A stretch of DNA of 9,608 nt, taken from the NCBI GenBank assembly GCA_023667165.1, contig JAMPAO010000094.1, positions 1-9,608 on the forward strand. Direction: 5' to 3'. The DNA is from Ruminococcus sp. (GTDB lineage Bacteria > Bacillota > Clostridia > Oscillospirales > Ruminococcaceae). Positions 1 to 7,059 of this stretch are shown one piece after another. The position numbers and the translations under genes are program-made. How positions within the stretch are numbered: position 1 is the stretch's first letter; each line of letters opens with the position of its first letter. Below the pieces are notes generated by a model that was not told the DNA's origin, did no database searches, and saw only the letters and a list, made by a program, of their open reading frames with translations.

Positions 1-129
1 TCTCGGCAAAATTATGCTCGAAGATCCGCACACGCCGAGATACTCAACAGGCTCTAAATCAAATTATCAAAACACAGCGATTTAACGAATGTGCAGGTCG
101 CTGAAGCTATCGAGGGGTCGAACTAACTT
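1..129. other. Upstream segment, possible 3' end of an unidentified gene
   Basis: No gene can be assigned. Two plus-strand frames are open from the window edge: one ends at a TAA at 83-85 (last residues PRYSTGSKSNYQNTAI), the other ends at a TGA near 104. Neither resembles a family I recognise, and the stretch is too short to choose between them. I see no convincing sigma-A promoter for the kinase gene that follows, so that gene may be transcribed from further upstream or from a non-consensus promoter. Confidence 0.25.
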
Positions 130-3100
130 ATGAAGAGATATGTAACAGCGGTCATTGCTTTCATCCTTTGCTTAACGGCGGAGTGCTGTTTATTCGCACC
201 TTCCGCGTCCGCCGCTGACGCACAGCGCACGGATCTTAATGAGGTATTTGAACGCTGTATATCTGAAAAAAATATAGATACGGGCAGTCTTACGAAAACG
301 GAATTCGATACCGGAGCAACACTCGTGACCCGTGATAATGCGGATACATATGCAAATCTTGATCCCATACTCAAAACGGAATCCGCAACGGTGCGCGTCG
401 GATACTATGACGACAACGAACCCCGATTTCAAGACGGTTTTTCCGACGACTCGAGAAAATCGGGATACGCATACGATTATTATCAGATGCTGGCACGGTT
501 TGCGGGCTGGAAATACGAGTATGTGTACGGAAGCAAGGAAGAGATACTCCGGATGCTGATCCACGGCGATATCGACATAATGGCGGGGGCATATAAAACA
601 GAAAGCGCTTTCGCCGATAAGGTCAGCTTTTCGGAATTTGATATGGGACTGGGCGACGGCAGATATTTTGCCGTGAACAAGTCAAACACGGAATTGCTTG
701 ACGAGCTTAATTACGCGCTGACGGAGATAGATTCGGTTTTCCCTGCCTTTACCATTGAGCTTAATCAGAAATATTTCAACCGCGAGTCCCTTCTTGCCCT
801 GACCGAGCGAGAGGAGCAGTGGCTTCAGAGTAAAAGCACTCTGACCTTCGGATATACCCGCAGCCATCTCCCCTTTTCCGGACAGGACGAAAACGGCAAT
901 CCTATCGGTCTTGCCGGTGAAATAATACGTTCCCTTGAGGAATTTACGGATACAGAAGTCGTTCCCGTATGCTTTGAATACGTTGAGGATATGGAAAACG
1001 CTCTGAAAAATAATACCGTAGACATAGGCTTTCCCATGTATTCCGATCTGTGGCTTGCGGAAAAAAAGGGGCTGTGCCAGACCGAACCCGTAACCGTAGA
1101 CCGTATGATGATAATTTACCGCGGAGAGTACACAAGCGACACTGTTTCGAGCATTGCCGTTCCCAAAACCTCCCTGGGACTGAGAGAATATATTCCCTAT
1201 AACTACCCCTCCGCCCTCGTGACGGAATACGACAGCTTCGTTGAAGCGATCGACGCTGTACGCTATAACAAGGCAAACTGCATTATAGGCTATTCGAGTA
1301 TACTTCAGCGCGTGCTCAGCGGCTACAGCGGCGCCGAAGAGCTTAATATAAGCTATCTCGACAAATCCGAGGAGCTTTGCCTGTTAGTTAATCGGGACAG
1401 CGCCGTTTTAGCCGTGATACTCGACAAGATGGTAAGCCAGATAAACCGCGAGGTAATAACGGGAACGCTGCTGCGGTACGCAAGCGTTGAAAAAAGCTCG
1501 GAGCTTACTCTCATGGATTTCTTCAAGCGGTACGGTTATCTCATAGCGATAGCGCTTACCGGATTTTTTGCGGTGCTTGCCCTGACCTTCGTCTTTTATA
1601 TAAAAAGGACGCGGGCATACAACAAGCAGCAGGAGGAAATGCAGCTTTCCCTGAAAAAGGCTCTTGAAATGGCTGACGCGGCAAATAAGGCAAAGACCAA
1701 CTTCCTCTCAAGCATGAGCCACGATATACGCACTCCCATGAACGCCATCGTGGGAATGACGAACATAGCCAAAAAATATACCGACGACAAGGAAAGGCTC
1801 AACGACTGCCTTGATAAAATAACGCTGTCCGGCAGACATCTTTTGACTCTCATAAACGACGTTCTCGATATTTCCAAGATCGAGAGCGGCAAGATCACCC
1901 TCAATCCCATTGATTTTTCCCTGCGGCAGACGATGGATAATATCATCAACATCGTCCGCCCAATGATAAGATCCAAGCAGCAGGAATTCGACGTGCATAT
2001 ACATGATGTAAACTGCGAGATGCTGCACGGCGACGAACTTCGCGTCAATCAGATATTTATAAATATTTTGAGCAACGCGGTAAAATATACTCCGAACGGC
2101 GGAAAGATCATACTGGATCTGTACGAGGAGCAAACTGACGAACAAACGGTGCAGCTTACGTATATCGTAAAGGACAACGGTATCGGTATGGACCGTGAAT
2201 ATATGGAGCATATGTATGAAACCTTTTCCCGTGCGGACGACAGCCGCACCAATAAGGTACAGGGTACCGGACTCGGACTTGCAATAGTCAGACAAATGGT
2301 CATGCTGATGAACGGTACGATCGACTGCCAAAGCGAAACGGATAAAGGGACCGTATTTACGGTAAAGCTTGAACTGCCCATAGGAGAGGACTCCGACCGC
2401 GATTACACGCTCCCCGCGATAGATATTCTTTTTGTGGACGACGACGAGATATTCCTTGCCATCACCGAGGATACGGCGGAAAAAATGGGCGCGAATGCGG
2501 AAACCGCCCGCAGCGGAGAGGAGGCTCTCGAGCTTGTAAAGAAACGTCACGAAGCCTGCAATGATTATGACGTTGCCGTAGTCGATTGGAGAATGCCGGG
2601 AATGAGCGGCGCGGAAACCGTGCGGGCTATACGCAGCGTCACAGGCGAGGATACGTCCATAATCCTTGTAAGCGCCTACGACTGGTCGGATATAGAGGAC
2701 GACGCCAAAAACAGCGGCGCTGACGGATTTATCAGCAAACCGCTGTTCAAATCGTATCTGTCGGAAAAGATAGGAGCCGCAGTCAGCAGCGGAGATAGGA
2801 AAAAGGATACCGCCGAAAACCAAAACGGCGATCTCAAGGGTCTGAACGTGCTTGTGGCAGAGGATAACGACCTTAACTGGGAGGTCATAAGCGAGCTGCT
2901 TAATATGTACGGCATTACATCCGTTCATGCCGAAAACGGAAAGATCGCCGTATCGGAGATGCAAAGCGCGGAGGACGGCAAATACGACCTTATATTGATG
3001 GACATTCAAATGCCCGTCATGAACGGAAGGGAGGCAACGGCGGAAATACGCAGATCGGAAAGGGAATATGTAAAAAATATCCCCATAATAGCAATGACTG

Positions 3101-3228
3101 CGGACGCCTTTGCCGAGGATATCACCGCCTGCCTTGCCGCGGGAATGGACGGTCATGTTGCAAAGCCTGTGGATATGGATAAATTATGTCAGGAAATGCG
3201 GCACGTTTTGCATAATCGGGATCGGTAA
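130..3228 (+). CDS. Hybrid sensor histidine kinase with two periplasmic-binding-type sensor domains and two receiver domains
   Basis: A membrane sensor kinase of 1032 residues. Residues 1-28 form a signal peptide (MKRY, hydrophobic stretch, SASA cleavage region). Two solute-binding modules of the amino-acid-binding (SBP_bac_3) type follow, about 85-225 (starting TVRVGYYDDNEP) and 235-455 (starting LTFGYTRSHLPF); each has the end motif DIDIMAG or VDIGFPM. A single helix spans about 468-491. No HAMP or PAS domain follows, only a helical linker, then the HisKA H-box SHDIRTP with phospho-acceptor His531, and the ATPase domain with N-box (641-654), G1 box DNGIGM (682-687) and G2 box GTGLGL (712-717). 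Receiver 1 (765-880) has Asp819 and Lys870; receiver 2 (905-1025) has Asp958 and Lys1012. No output domain is present, so signalling probably goes to a separate protein. Ligand is unknown; amino acids or other small polar solutes are the family precedent. The start is supported by the signal peptide; GAGGGG at 112-117 is a rather distant ribosome site. Confidence 0.93.
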   Translation: MKRYVTAVIAFILCLTAECCLFAPSASAADAQRTDLNEVFERCISEKNIDTGSLTKTEFDTGATLVTRDNADTYANLDPILKTESATVRVGYYDDNEPRFQDGFSDDSRKSGYAYDYYQMLARFAGWKYEYVYGSKEEILRMLIHGDIDIMAGAYKTESAFADKVSFSEFDMGLGDGRYFAVNKSNTELLDELNYALTEIDSVFPAFTIELNQKYFNRESLLALTEREEQWLQSKSTLTFGYTRSHLPFSGQDENGNPIGLAGEIIRSLEEFTDTEVVPVCFEYVEDMENALKNNTVDIGFPMYSDLWLAEKKGLCQTEPVTVDRMMIIYRGEYTSDTVSSIAVPKTSLGLREYIPYNYPSALVTEYDSFVEAIDAVRYNKANCIIGYSSILQRVLSGYSGAEELNISYLDKSEELCLLVNRDSAVLAVILDKMVSQINREVITGTLLRYASVEKSSELTLMDFFKRYGYLIAIALTGFFAVLALTFVFYIKRTRAYNKQQEEMQLSLKKALEMADAANKAKTNFLSSMSHDIRTPMNAIVGMTNIAKKYTDDKERLNDCLDKITLSGRHLLTLINDVLDISKIESGKITLNPIDFSLRQTMDNIINIVRPMIRSKQQEFDVHIHDVNCEMLHGDELRVNQIFINILSNAVKYTPNGGKIILDLYEEQTDEQTVQLTYIVKDNGIGMDREYMEHMYETFSRADDSRTNKVQGTGLGLAIVRQMVMLMNGTIDCQSETDKGTVFTVKLELPIGEDSDRDYTLPAIDILFVDDDEIFLAITEDTAEKMGANAETARSGEEALELVKKRHEACNDYDVAVVDWRMPGMSGAETVRAIRSVTGEDTSIILVSAYDWSDIEDDAKNSGADGFISKPLFKSYLSEKIGAAVSSGDRKKDTAENQNGDLKGLNVLVAEDNDLNWEVISELLNMYGITSVHAENGKIAVSEMQSAEDGKYDLILMDIQMPVMNGREATAEIRRSEREYVKNIPIIAMTADAFAEDITACLAAGMDGHVAKPVDMDKLCQEMRHVLHNRDR

Positions 3229-3260
3229 AAAAAGGACATCGGATAAATTCATCGGTTCCC

Positions 3261-3299
3261 ATTCCTTCGCAAATGGTCAAAATTTGCGAAGGAATTTTT
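3261..3299 (+). terminator. Intrinsic terminator of the hybrid kinase gene
   Basis: A perfect 14-bp stem (ATTCCTTCGCAAAT at 3261-3274 with ATTTGCGAAGGAAT at 3282-3295), a 7-nt loop and a following T-run (3295-3299). It lies 32 nt after the kinase stop codon, so the kinase and the downstream ammonium-channel gene are separate transcription units. Confidence 0.9.
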
Positions 3300-3347
3300 A
3301 TACATATATCAGGCCTCTGGCTTTGCAATAAATCAAAACCGAAATTT

Positions 3348-3367
3348 CATATTTTGTATAAAATATG
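3348..3367. repeat. AT-rich inverted repeat upstream of amt
   Basis: CATATTTT, a 4-nt spacer, then AAAATATG: an 8+8 bp perfect dyad about 73 nt upstream of the amt -35 box. Its AT-only composition means it could be chance, but its place in the gene's upstream region makes a protein-binding site possible. Confidence 0.3.
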
Positions 3368-3394
3368 TGAAAATCAAATATATTTCACGCTAAA

Positions 3395-3422
3395 ATGCAA
3401 GTCAAATTAGATTTAATTGCAT
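3395..3422. promoter_or_regulatory. Candidate operator or activator site for amt
   Basis: A two-tiered dyad: outer arms ATGCAA and TTGCAT, inner arms AAAT and ATTT around TAG. It ends 17 nt before the -35 hexamer, centred near -66 from the predicted transcript start, a usual position for an activator. It does not match the GlnR consensus (TGTNA-N7-TNACA), so the regulator is unknown. Confidence 0.4.
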
Positions 3423-3439
3423 AAATTTACAAAAACCCC

Positions 3440-3468
3440 TTGACAAACGAAAATATATGAGTTATAAT
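3440..3468 (+). promoter_or_regulatory. Sigma-A promoter of amt
   Basis: Exact consensus: TTGACA at 3440-3445, a 17-nt spacer, TATAAT at 3463-3468. The predicted transcript starts near 3475, about 105 nt before the amt start codon. The -10 box falls inside the longest open frame (ATG at 3457), which shows that ATG is not the translation start. Confidence 0.9.
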
Positions 3469-3480
3469 GACATCATAAAG

Positions 3481-3558
3481 AAAAGCAGCAACGGAGCTGT
3501 AAAATGTACTTCACGATTTGGGAGAAAGTGCATATTTACAGCTCCGCTGCTGCTTTTT
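3481..3558 (+). terminator. Long leader hairpin of amt, candidate attenuator
   Basis: The arms 3481-3503 and 3535-3557 pair over 23 positions with one A-C mismatch (A3491). Pairing continues with ATGTACTT (3504-3511) against AAGTGCAT (3526-3533) after a bulged A3534, giving about 31 paired positions and a 14-nt loop. The 3' arm ends in TTTTT (3554-3558), the form of an intrinsic terminator, yet it lies after the promoter and 21 nt before the start codon, where it would stop transcription before the gene. Within the 5' arm GCAGC (3485-3489) can instead pair with GCTGT (3496-3500) around the six-base loop AACGGA, which would break the terminator. A purely mRNA-stabilising role is the main alternative. 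Confidence 0.7.
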
Positions 3559-3579
3559 CAGAAAATGGAGGGTTTTATT

Positions 3580-5319
3580 ATGACGGACGAACTTATGACA
3601 GGGATCGCCGAAACGGTCGGCAGCGAAGTATTCGGCATATGGTTCCTTATAGGCGCTGCCTTGGTATTCTTTATGCAGGCAGGCTTTGCTATGGTGGAAA
3701 CAGGCTTTACAAGAGCCAAGAACGCGGGAAATATCATCATGAAAAATCTGATGGATTTCTGCATCGGAACGGTAATGTTTATCCTTATCGGCTTCGGACT
3801 TCTTCTGGGCGAGGACTGCATGGGACTTATAGGCAAGCCCGGGTTTGACATTTTCACGGCATACGAGAATTTTGATTTTTCAAATTTCGTTTTCAATCTG
3901 GTTTTCTGCGCAACCACCGCAACGATAGTTTCGGGAGCTATGGCGGAAAGGACAAAGTTTCTTTCCTACTGCGTTTATTCCGCGGTCATATCGGCTCTTA
4001 TCTACCCCATCGAGGCGCACTGGATATGGGGCGGCGGCTGGCTGGCTCAGATGGGCTTCCATGATTTTGCCGGTTCCTGCGCGATACATATGGTAGGCGG
4101 TATATCCGCTCTTATCGGCGCAAAGCTCCTGGGACCCCGTATCGGCAAATTTGTCACCGATAAGGACGGCAAAGTCACAAAGGTAAAGGCTATCCCCGGG
4201 CATTCGCTCACTATAGGCGCGCTGGGATGCTTTATCCTGTGGTTCGGATGGTACGGCTTTAACGGCGCGGCTGCAACAACGGGACCGCAGCTCGGCTCTA
4301 TCTTCCTTACAACTACCGTAGCTCCCGCGACGGCAACCGTTGTCTGTATGATATTCACATGGCTCAAATACGGCAAACCCGACGTTTCCATGTGTCTGAA
4401 CGCTTCTCTTGCGGGTCTTGTGGGAATTACCGCAGGCTGCGATGTAATGGACTGCTTCGGAGCTCTTATGGTAGGATTGGTTTCCGGTCTGCTTGTTCCT
4501 TTCGGCGTATGGCTTCTCGATTATGTTCTTCATATCGACGATCCGGTGGGCGCGGTGGCTGTACACTGCCTCAACGGTATCTGGGGAACTCTTGCGGTAG
4601 GTCTTTTTGCAACGTCCTCCGCGCCCGAATGCGATATCAACGGACTTTGCTACGGCGGCGGATTGGATCAGCTCGGACTTCAAGCTCTGGCGGTGCTTTC
4701 CGTGGGCATATGGACCGCTGTGACTATCACAATAACGTTCCTTATCATCAAAGCGACGATGGGTCTCAGAGTTTCCGTTCATGAAGAAGTAGTGGGACTT
4801 GACCTTGAAGAACACGGAATTGCAAGCTCCTATTCGGGATTTGTTATGGCTGTCGACACCGAACCCGGCGATACGGCTGCCGATGTTGAAGCTGCCGTAC
4901 CCGTGGAAGTATACAAGGCTGCAAAGGTATCTGCCGAGCCCGCAGCGGAAAGCGGCGGCTTGAAATACACTCAGATATCCATTATCTGCAAGCAGAACAG
5001 GTTTGAACCCCTTAAAAGAGCGCTTTCCGATATCGGCGTAACAGGCGTTACCGTTACGCAGGTGCTCGGCTGCGGCACTCAGAGAGGAGCAAGCGAGTAT
5101 TACAGAGGAACTCCCGTGGAGGCTTCCCTGCTGCCAAAGGTAAAGGTCGAGGTAGTAGTATGCAAGGTTCCTGTGGAAGAGGTTGTCAACACGGCGCGCA
5201 AGGCTCTGTATTCGGGACATATCGGCGACGGCAAGATATTCATATACAATGTGGAGGACGTAGTCAGGATAAGGACCGGCGAGGTCGGCTACGACGCTTT
5301 GCAGGATTCCGAGGATTGA
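3580..5319 (+). CDS. amt: Ammonium transporter fused to a C-terminal PII signalling domain
   Basis: A 579-residue inner-membrane ammonium channel with a built-in nitrogen sensor. The Amt part (about 10-400) has many hydrophobic helices and the twin pore histidines, His170 (in CAIHMVGG) and His329 (in VAVHCLNGIWGTL). A cytoplasmic tail (401-420, starting HEEVVGLDL) and an alanine- and glutamate-rich linker lead to a full PII domain (462-574). That domain keeps the T-loop with the Tyr51-equivalent Tyr508 (in SEYYRG), the ATP-contacting Gln in GTQRG, Lys520 (LPKVKVE), the B-loop GDGKIF (549-554) and Arg563/Arg565 (VRIRTGE). In stand-alone systems GlnK trimers plug Amt trimers according to ATP, ADP and 2-oxoglutarate; fusion fixes the 1:1 ratio. 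Start chosen from GGAGGG at 3567-3572, 7 nt before ATG; the longer frame from 3457 would add 41 residues across promoter and leader hairpin. Monocistronic. Confidence 0.95.
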   Translation: MTDELMTGIAETVGSEVFGIWFLIGAALVFFMQAGFAMVETGFTRAKNAGNIIMKNLMDFCIGTVMFILIGFGLLLGEDCMGLIGKPGFDIFTAYENFDFSNFVFNLVFCATTATIVSGAMAERTKFLSYCVYSAVISALIYPIEAHWIWGGGWLAQMGFHDFAGSCAIHMVGGISALIGAKLLGPRIGKFVTDKDGKVTKVKAIPGHSLTIGALGCFILWFGWYGFNGAAATTGPQLGSIFLTTTVAPATATVVCMIFTWLKYGKPDVSMCLNASLAGLVGITAGCDVMDCFGALMVGLVSGLLVPFGVWLLDYVLHIDDPVGAVAVHCLNGIWGTLAVGLFATSSAPECDINGLCYGGGLDQLGLQALAVLSVGIWTAVTITITFLIIKATMGLRVSVHEEVVGLDLEEHGIASSYSGFVMAVDTEPGDTAADVEAAVPVEVYKAAKVSAEPAAESGGLKYTQISIICKQNRFEPLKRALSDIGVTGVTVTQVLGCGTQRGASEYYRGTPVEASLLPKVKVEVVVCKVPVEEVVNTARKALYSGHIGDGKIFIYNVEDVVRIRTGEVGYDALQDSED

Positions 5320-5359
5320 CTGTCCGTCTGATGTCCGATACACTCTTAATAACTTAGGC

Positions 5360-5476
5360 AAGATGTCCCCCGCCTTAAAGGCGGGGGACATCTTCGGAAT
5401 CAGTGGGGATACATCCCCCACTGATTCCTCACCGCAGCAAAGCTGCGGCTTGCCACGTTAAATGACGGAGCAAGCC
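5360..5476. repeat. Cluster of GC-rich palindromes, possible remnant end of a mobile element
   Basis: Successive hairpins: (1) AAGATGTCCCCCGCC, loop TTAAA, perfect 15-bp stem, 5360-5394; (2) GGAATCAGTGGGGA, loop TACA, 14 bp with one bulged C, 5396-5428; (3) CCGCAGC, loop AAA, GCTGCGG, 5432-5448; (4) GGCTTGC with GCAAGCC, 5447-5476, overlapping hairpin 3 and so partly exclusive with it. No long T-run follows any of them, so ordinary termination is not the best explanation. Packed imperfect palindromes without a gene recall the subterminal structures of IS200/IS605-type elements and the short non-autonomous repeats derived from them; that link is inference. They may also protect the amt mRNA 3' end. 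Confidence 0.6.
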
Positions 5477-5493
5477 CCTTATTGAACATGATC

Positions 5494-5528
5494 AAAACCG
5501 CTTTCGGAGGTCTTTCGGAGGCGGTTTT
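5494..5528 (+). terminator. Probable terminator downstream of amt
   Basis: AAAACCGC (5494-5501) pairs with GCGGTTTT (5521-5528), an 8-bp stem ending in four T residues. The 19-nt loop holds most of a tandem copy, CTTTCGGAGG at 5501-5510 and again at 5512-5521. The short T-run and large loop make it weaker than the other terminators here, but it separates amt from the next promoter. Confidence 0.55.
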
Positions 5529-5558
5529 GCTTATCCCGAAAAAATTTTCCGAAAACTA

Positions 5559-5587
5559 TTGACTTTTGAACAGTAGTGTGATATTAT
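5559..5587 (+). promoter_or_regulatory. Sigma-A promoter of the HAAS/PadR operon
   Basis: TTGACT at 5559-5564, a 17-nt spacer, TATTAT at 5582-5587. The predicted transcript starts near 5594, so the mRNA leader is about 40 nt. The -10 box lies inside the dyad at 5566-5609. Confidence 0.85.
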
Positions 5588-5619
5588 GGTTATATCAGCT
5601 ACTATTCAATAAACAGTAG
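5566..5619. promoter_or_regulatory. Candidate PadR operator overlapping the promoter
   Basis: TTGAACAGTAG (5566-5576) faces its near-complement CTACTATTCAA (5599-5609; 10 of 11 positions). Nested between them are GATAT (5580-5584) and ATATC (5592-5596). A third copy, AACAGTAG, lies at 5612-5619 in direct orientation, just before the ribosome site. The dyad covers the spacer, -10 and +1, an arrangement that suits a repressor. Since the operon encodes a PadR protein, autoregulation is the natural inference. Confidence 0.65.
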
Positions 5620-5634
5620 AAAGGAAATGGTGCT

Positions 5635-6645
5635 ATGACAAAGAAACAGTATCTGAACAATCTGTCGGAGAATTTGCGGTTCAGACTGCCCCAAAACGAC
5701 ATAAAGGAAATAATTTCCGATATGGGGGAATATTTCGACGACGCACTGTCGGAGGGAACGACCGAGGAGGACATCTGCGCTAAGCTGGGCGATCCGGTAA
5801 CGGCGGCGGCTGAGCTTGTCCAAAAGCGCGGCGGCAGCGGCATTTCCGCGCTGCGCCCCATTATGCCCGACCTTGCGGCTTTTGCGGTAAACGTTTTTCT
5901 GTGGACGGTCTATATCCTATTTATAGGCTCAAACCCGCTTTATTACGTCATTCTTCCCCTGCTGCCCGTTTTGATGTGGGTGATATTCGAGCGCAAAGAC
6001 AGCATAAAGAGCATATCCGCCTACCCTGCCGACGGATATATGACCGCTGCCGCCGCGCTGCTGGTATTGTCGGGATTTTCATCCATAATGCTTTACCATG
6101 AGGCGTACGGGTCGGAAAACAGCATGGACGAGGGATTTATGCTGCTTACCTGCGTTTTTCTCATAGCCGCCCTTGGCTTTTGGGCAGCCTCCATGATCAA
6201 GGGAAAAAAGGAAAAGCTGCTTGTGCTGCCTACCGCGGGGGCGGTAATGACCGTATGGGCGGCGGCGGTATCAAACGATTTCTTCGGCGCCAACGCCATC
6301 GGCTTCGGCTTTGTAACTCAGGAGGAGAGGCGCAGCCGGTACATGGGATATATGGGAAAATACTGCCTGCAATTTTTCTGTATCATAATCGCCATATCCC
6401 TTGCAATGCTCATATATACAAACCTTGTCAGAAATGCGCTTACACTGCCGGCTTCGGAGCTGCTGGCGGGAGTATTCGCCGCAGTAGTCAGGGTAGTGGA
6501 TTATCTCCGCAGATTTGATCCCATGGACGTAAAACGCTTTCCCGAAACGGATATGAGAGGAGCGGTCATAGGAATATCGGCTGCGCTTGTACTGCTGGCA
6601 GTCACGGCAGTCCTGCGGACGCGGGAAAAAAGGGAGAGGGCGTGA
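5635..6645 (+). CDS. HAAS-domain (DUF1700-type) multi-spanning membrane protein
   Basis: A 336-residue protein. Residues 1-63 are a HAAS domain: MTKKQYLNNL start, then a helical stretch with DIKEIISDMGEYFDDAL and the closing LGDPVTAAAEL. This soluble N-terminal domain is the hallmark of the DUF1700/DUF1129-like membrane proteins usually encoded beside PadR regulators; their biochemical role is not established. About seven hydrophobic segments follow (about 79-97, 102-117, 137-154, 168-187, 195-212, 243-262, 308-326), ending in a basic tail (RTREKRERA). The start follows AAGGAAA at 5621-5627, 7 nt before ATG. It is the first gene of a two-gene operon, with the padR-like gene 3 nt after its stop, so membrane protein and repressor are made together. 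An envelope-stress or membrane-homeostasis role is plausible but inferred. Confidence 0.85.
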   Translation: MTKKQYLNNLSENLRFRLPQNDIKEIISDMGEYFDDALSEGTTEEDICAKLGDPVTAAAELVQKRGGSGISALRPIMPDLAAFAVNVFLWTVYILFIGSNPLYYVILPLLPVLMWVIFERKDSIKSISAYPADGYMTAAAALLVLSGFSSIMLYHEAYGSENSMDEGFMLLTCVFLIAALGFWAASMIKGKKEKLLVLPTAGAVMTVWAAAVSNDFFGANAIGFGFVTQEERRSRYMGYMGKYCLQFFCIIIAISLAMLIYTNLVRNALTLPASELLAGVFAAVVRVVDYLRRFDPMDVKRFPETDMRGAVIGISAALVLLAVTAVLRTREKRERA

Positions 6646-6648
6646 CGT

Positions 6649-6960
6649 ATGGAGAAGGGTCAGATGAAAAAAGGCGTGCTGGAGCTTTGCATACTTCAGG
6701 TAATATCCGTGCGGGATATGTACGGCTACGAGATAATGAAAGCCGTTACCGACGCATTTGCCGACATAAACGAAAGCACGGTCTACGCCGTTCTGCGGCG
6801 GCTGCATTCCGACGGCTGCACCGAGAGCTATATAGGCGAGGTGTCGGCGGGACCCAAGAGAAAATATTACCGTATCACACACAAGGGAGAGGAAGAGCTT
6901 TCCCGAATGAAAAAAGAATGGCATGAGCTGCTCCGCTCAGCCGAAGCGCTGGGACTTTGA
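6649..6960 (+). CDS. PadR-family transcriptional regulator
   Basis: A 103-residue protein made of little more than the PadR winged helix. It has the family opening (MKKGVLELCILQVIS), the YGYEIM motif at 25-30, the recognition helix around STVYAVLRRLHSDG (43-56) and the wing that ends GPKRKYYRITHKG (68-80), followed by a short dimerisation helix. It belongs to the short PadR subgroup (about 100-110 residues) that lacks the long C-terminal domain. GGGAGAGGG at 6632-6640 lies 8 nt before the ATG at 6649; a second ATG at 6664 would remove five residues and also has an upstream GGAG, so the start could be either. It follows the HAAS membrane gene by 3 nt. It probably represses its own operon through the dyad at 5566-5619; the inducing signal is not apparent. 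Confidence 0.92.
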   Translation: MEKGQMKKGVLELCILQVISVRDMYGYEIMKAVTDAFADINESTVYAVLRRLHSDGCTESYIGEVSAGPKRKYYRITHKGEEELSRMKKEWHELLRSAEALGL

Positions 6961-6987
6961 CGTACCTTGCAAAATACCGTTTTTACG

Positions 6988-7023
6988 AAAAAATATCCCC
7001 GCTCGGCACGGGGATATTTTTTT
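6988..7023. terminator. Bidirectional terminator between padR and aspS
   Basis: A 14-bp stem (6988-7001 with 7009-7022) with core ATATCCCCG/CGGGGATAT and a 7-nt loop. It has A-run on the left and T-run on the right, so each strand's transcript ends in U residues. It serves the padR operon (28 nt after its stop) and, on the other strand, the synthetase gene whose stop is at 7060. Confidence 0.92.
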
Positions 7024-7059
7024 ACCGATAACAGAAAATATTTCCGTTCTTCTGCCGTA

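Noticed and set aside
1..40. 7-bp inverted repeat TCTCGGC / GCCGAGA
   Set aside because: Short stem with a 26-nt loop, no T-run, and possibly within the end of a coding region; not enough to call a terminator or element end.
1708..3156. Long open frame on the minus strand opposite the kinase gene
   Set aside because: Low-complexity product, no ribosome site, and it overlaps clear catalytic motifs on the other strand; a codon-bias shadow. The same applies to 3880-5421 (-) and 7387-8292 (+).
3457..3579. N-terminal extension of the Amt-PII frame to the ATG at 3457
   Set aside because: It would place the start codon on the promoter -10 box and translate the long hairpin; a strong ribosome site directly precedes the ATG at 3580.
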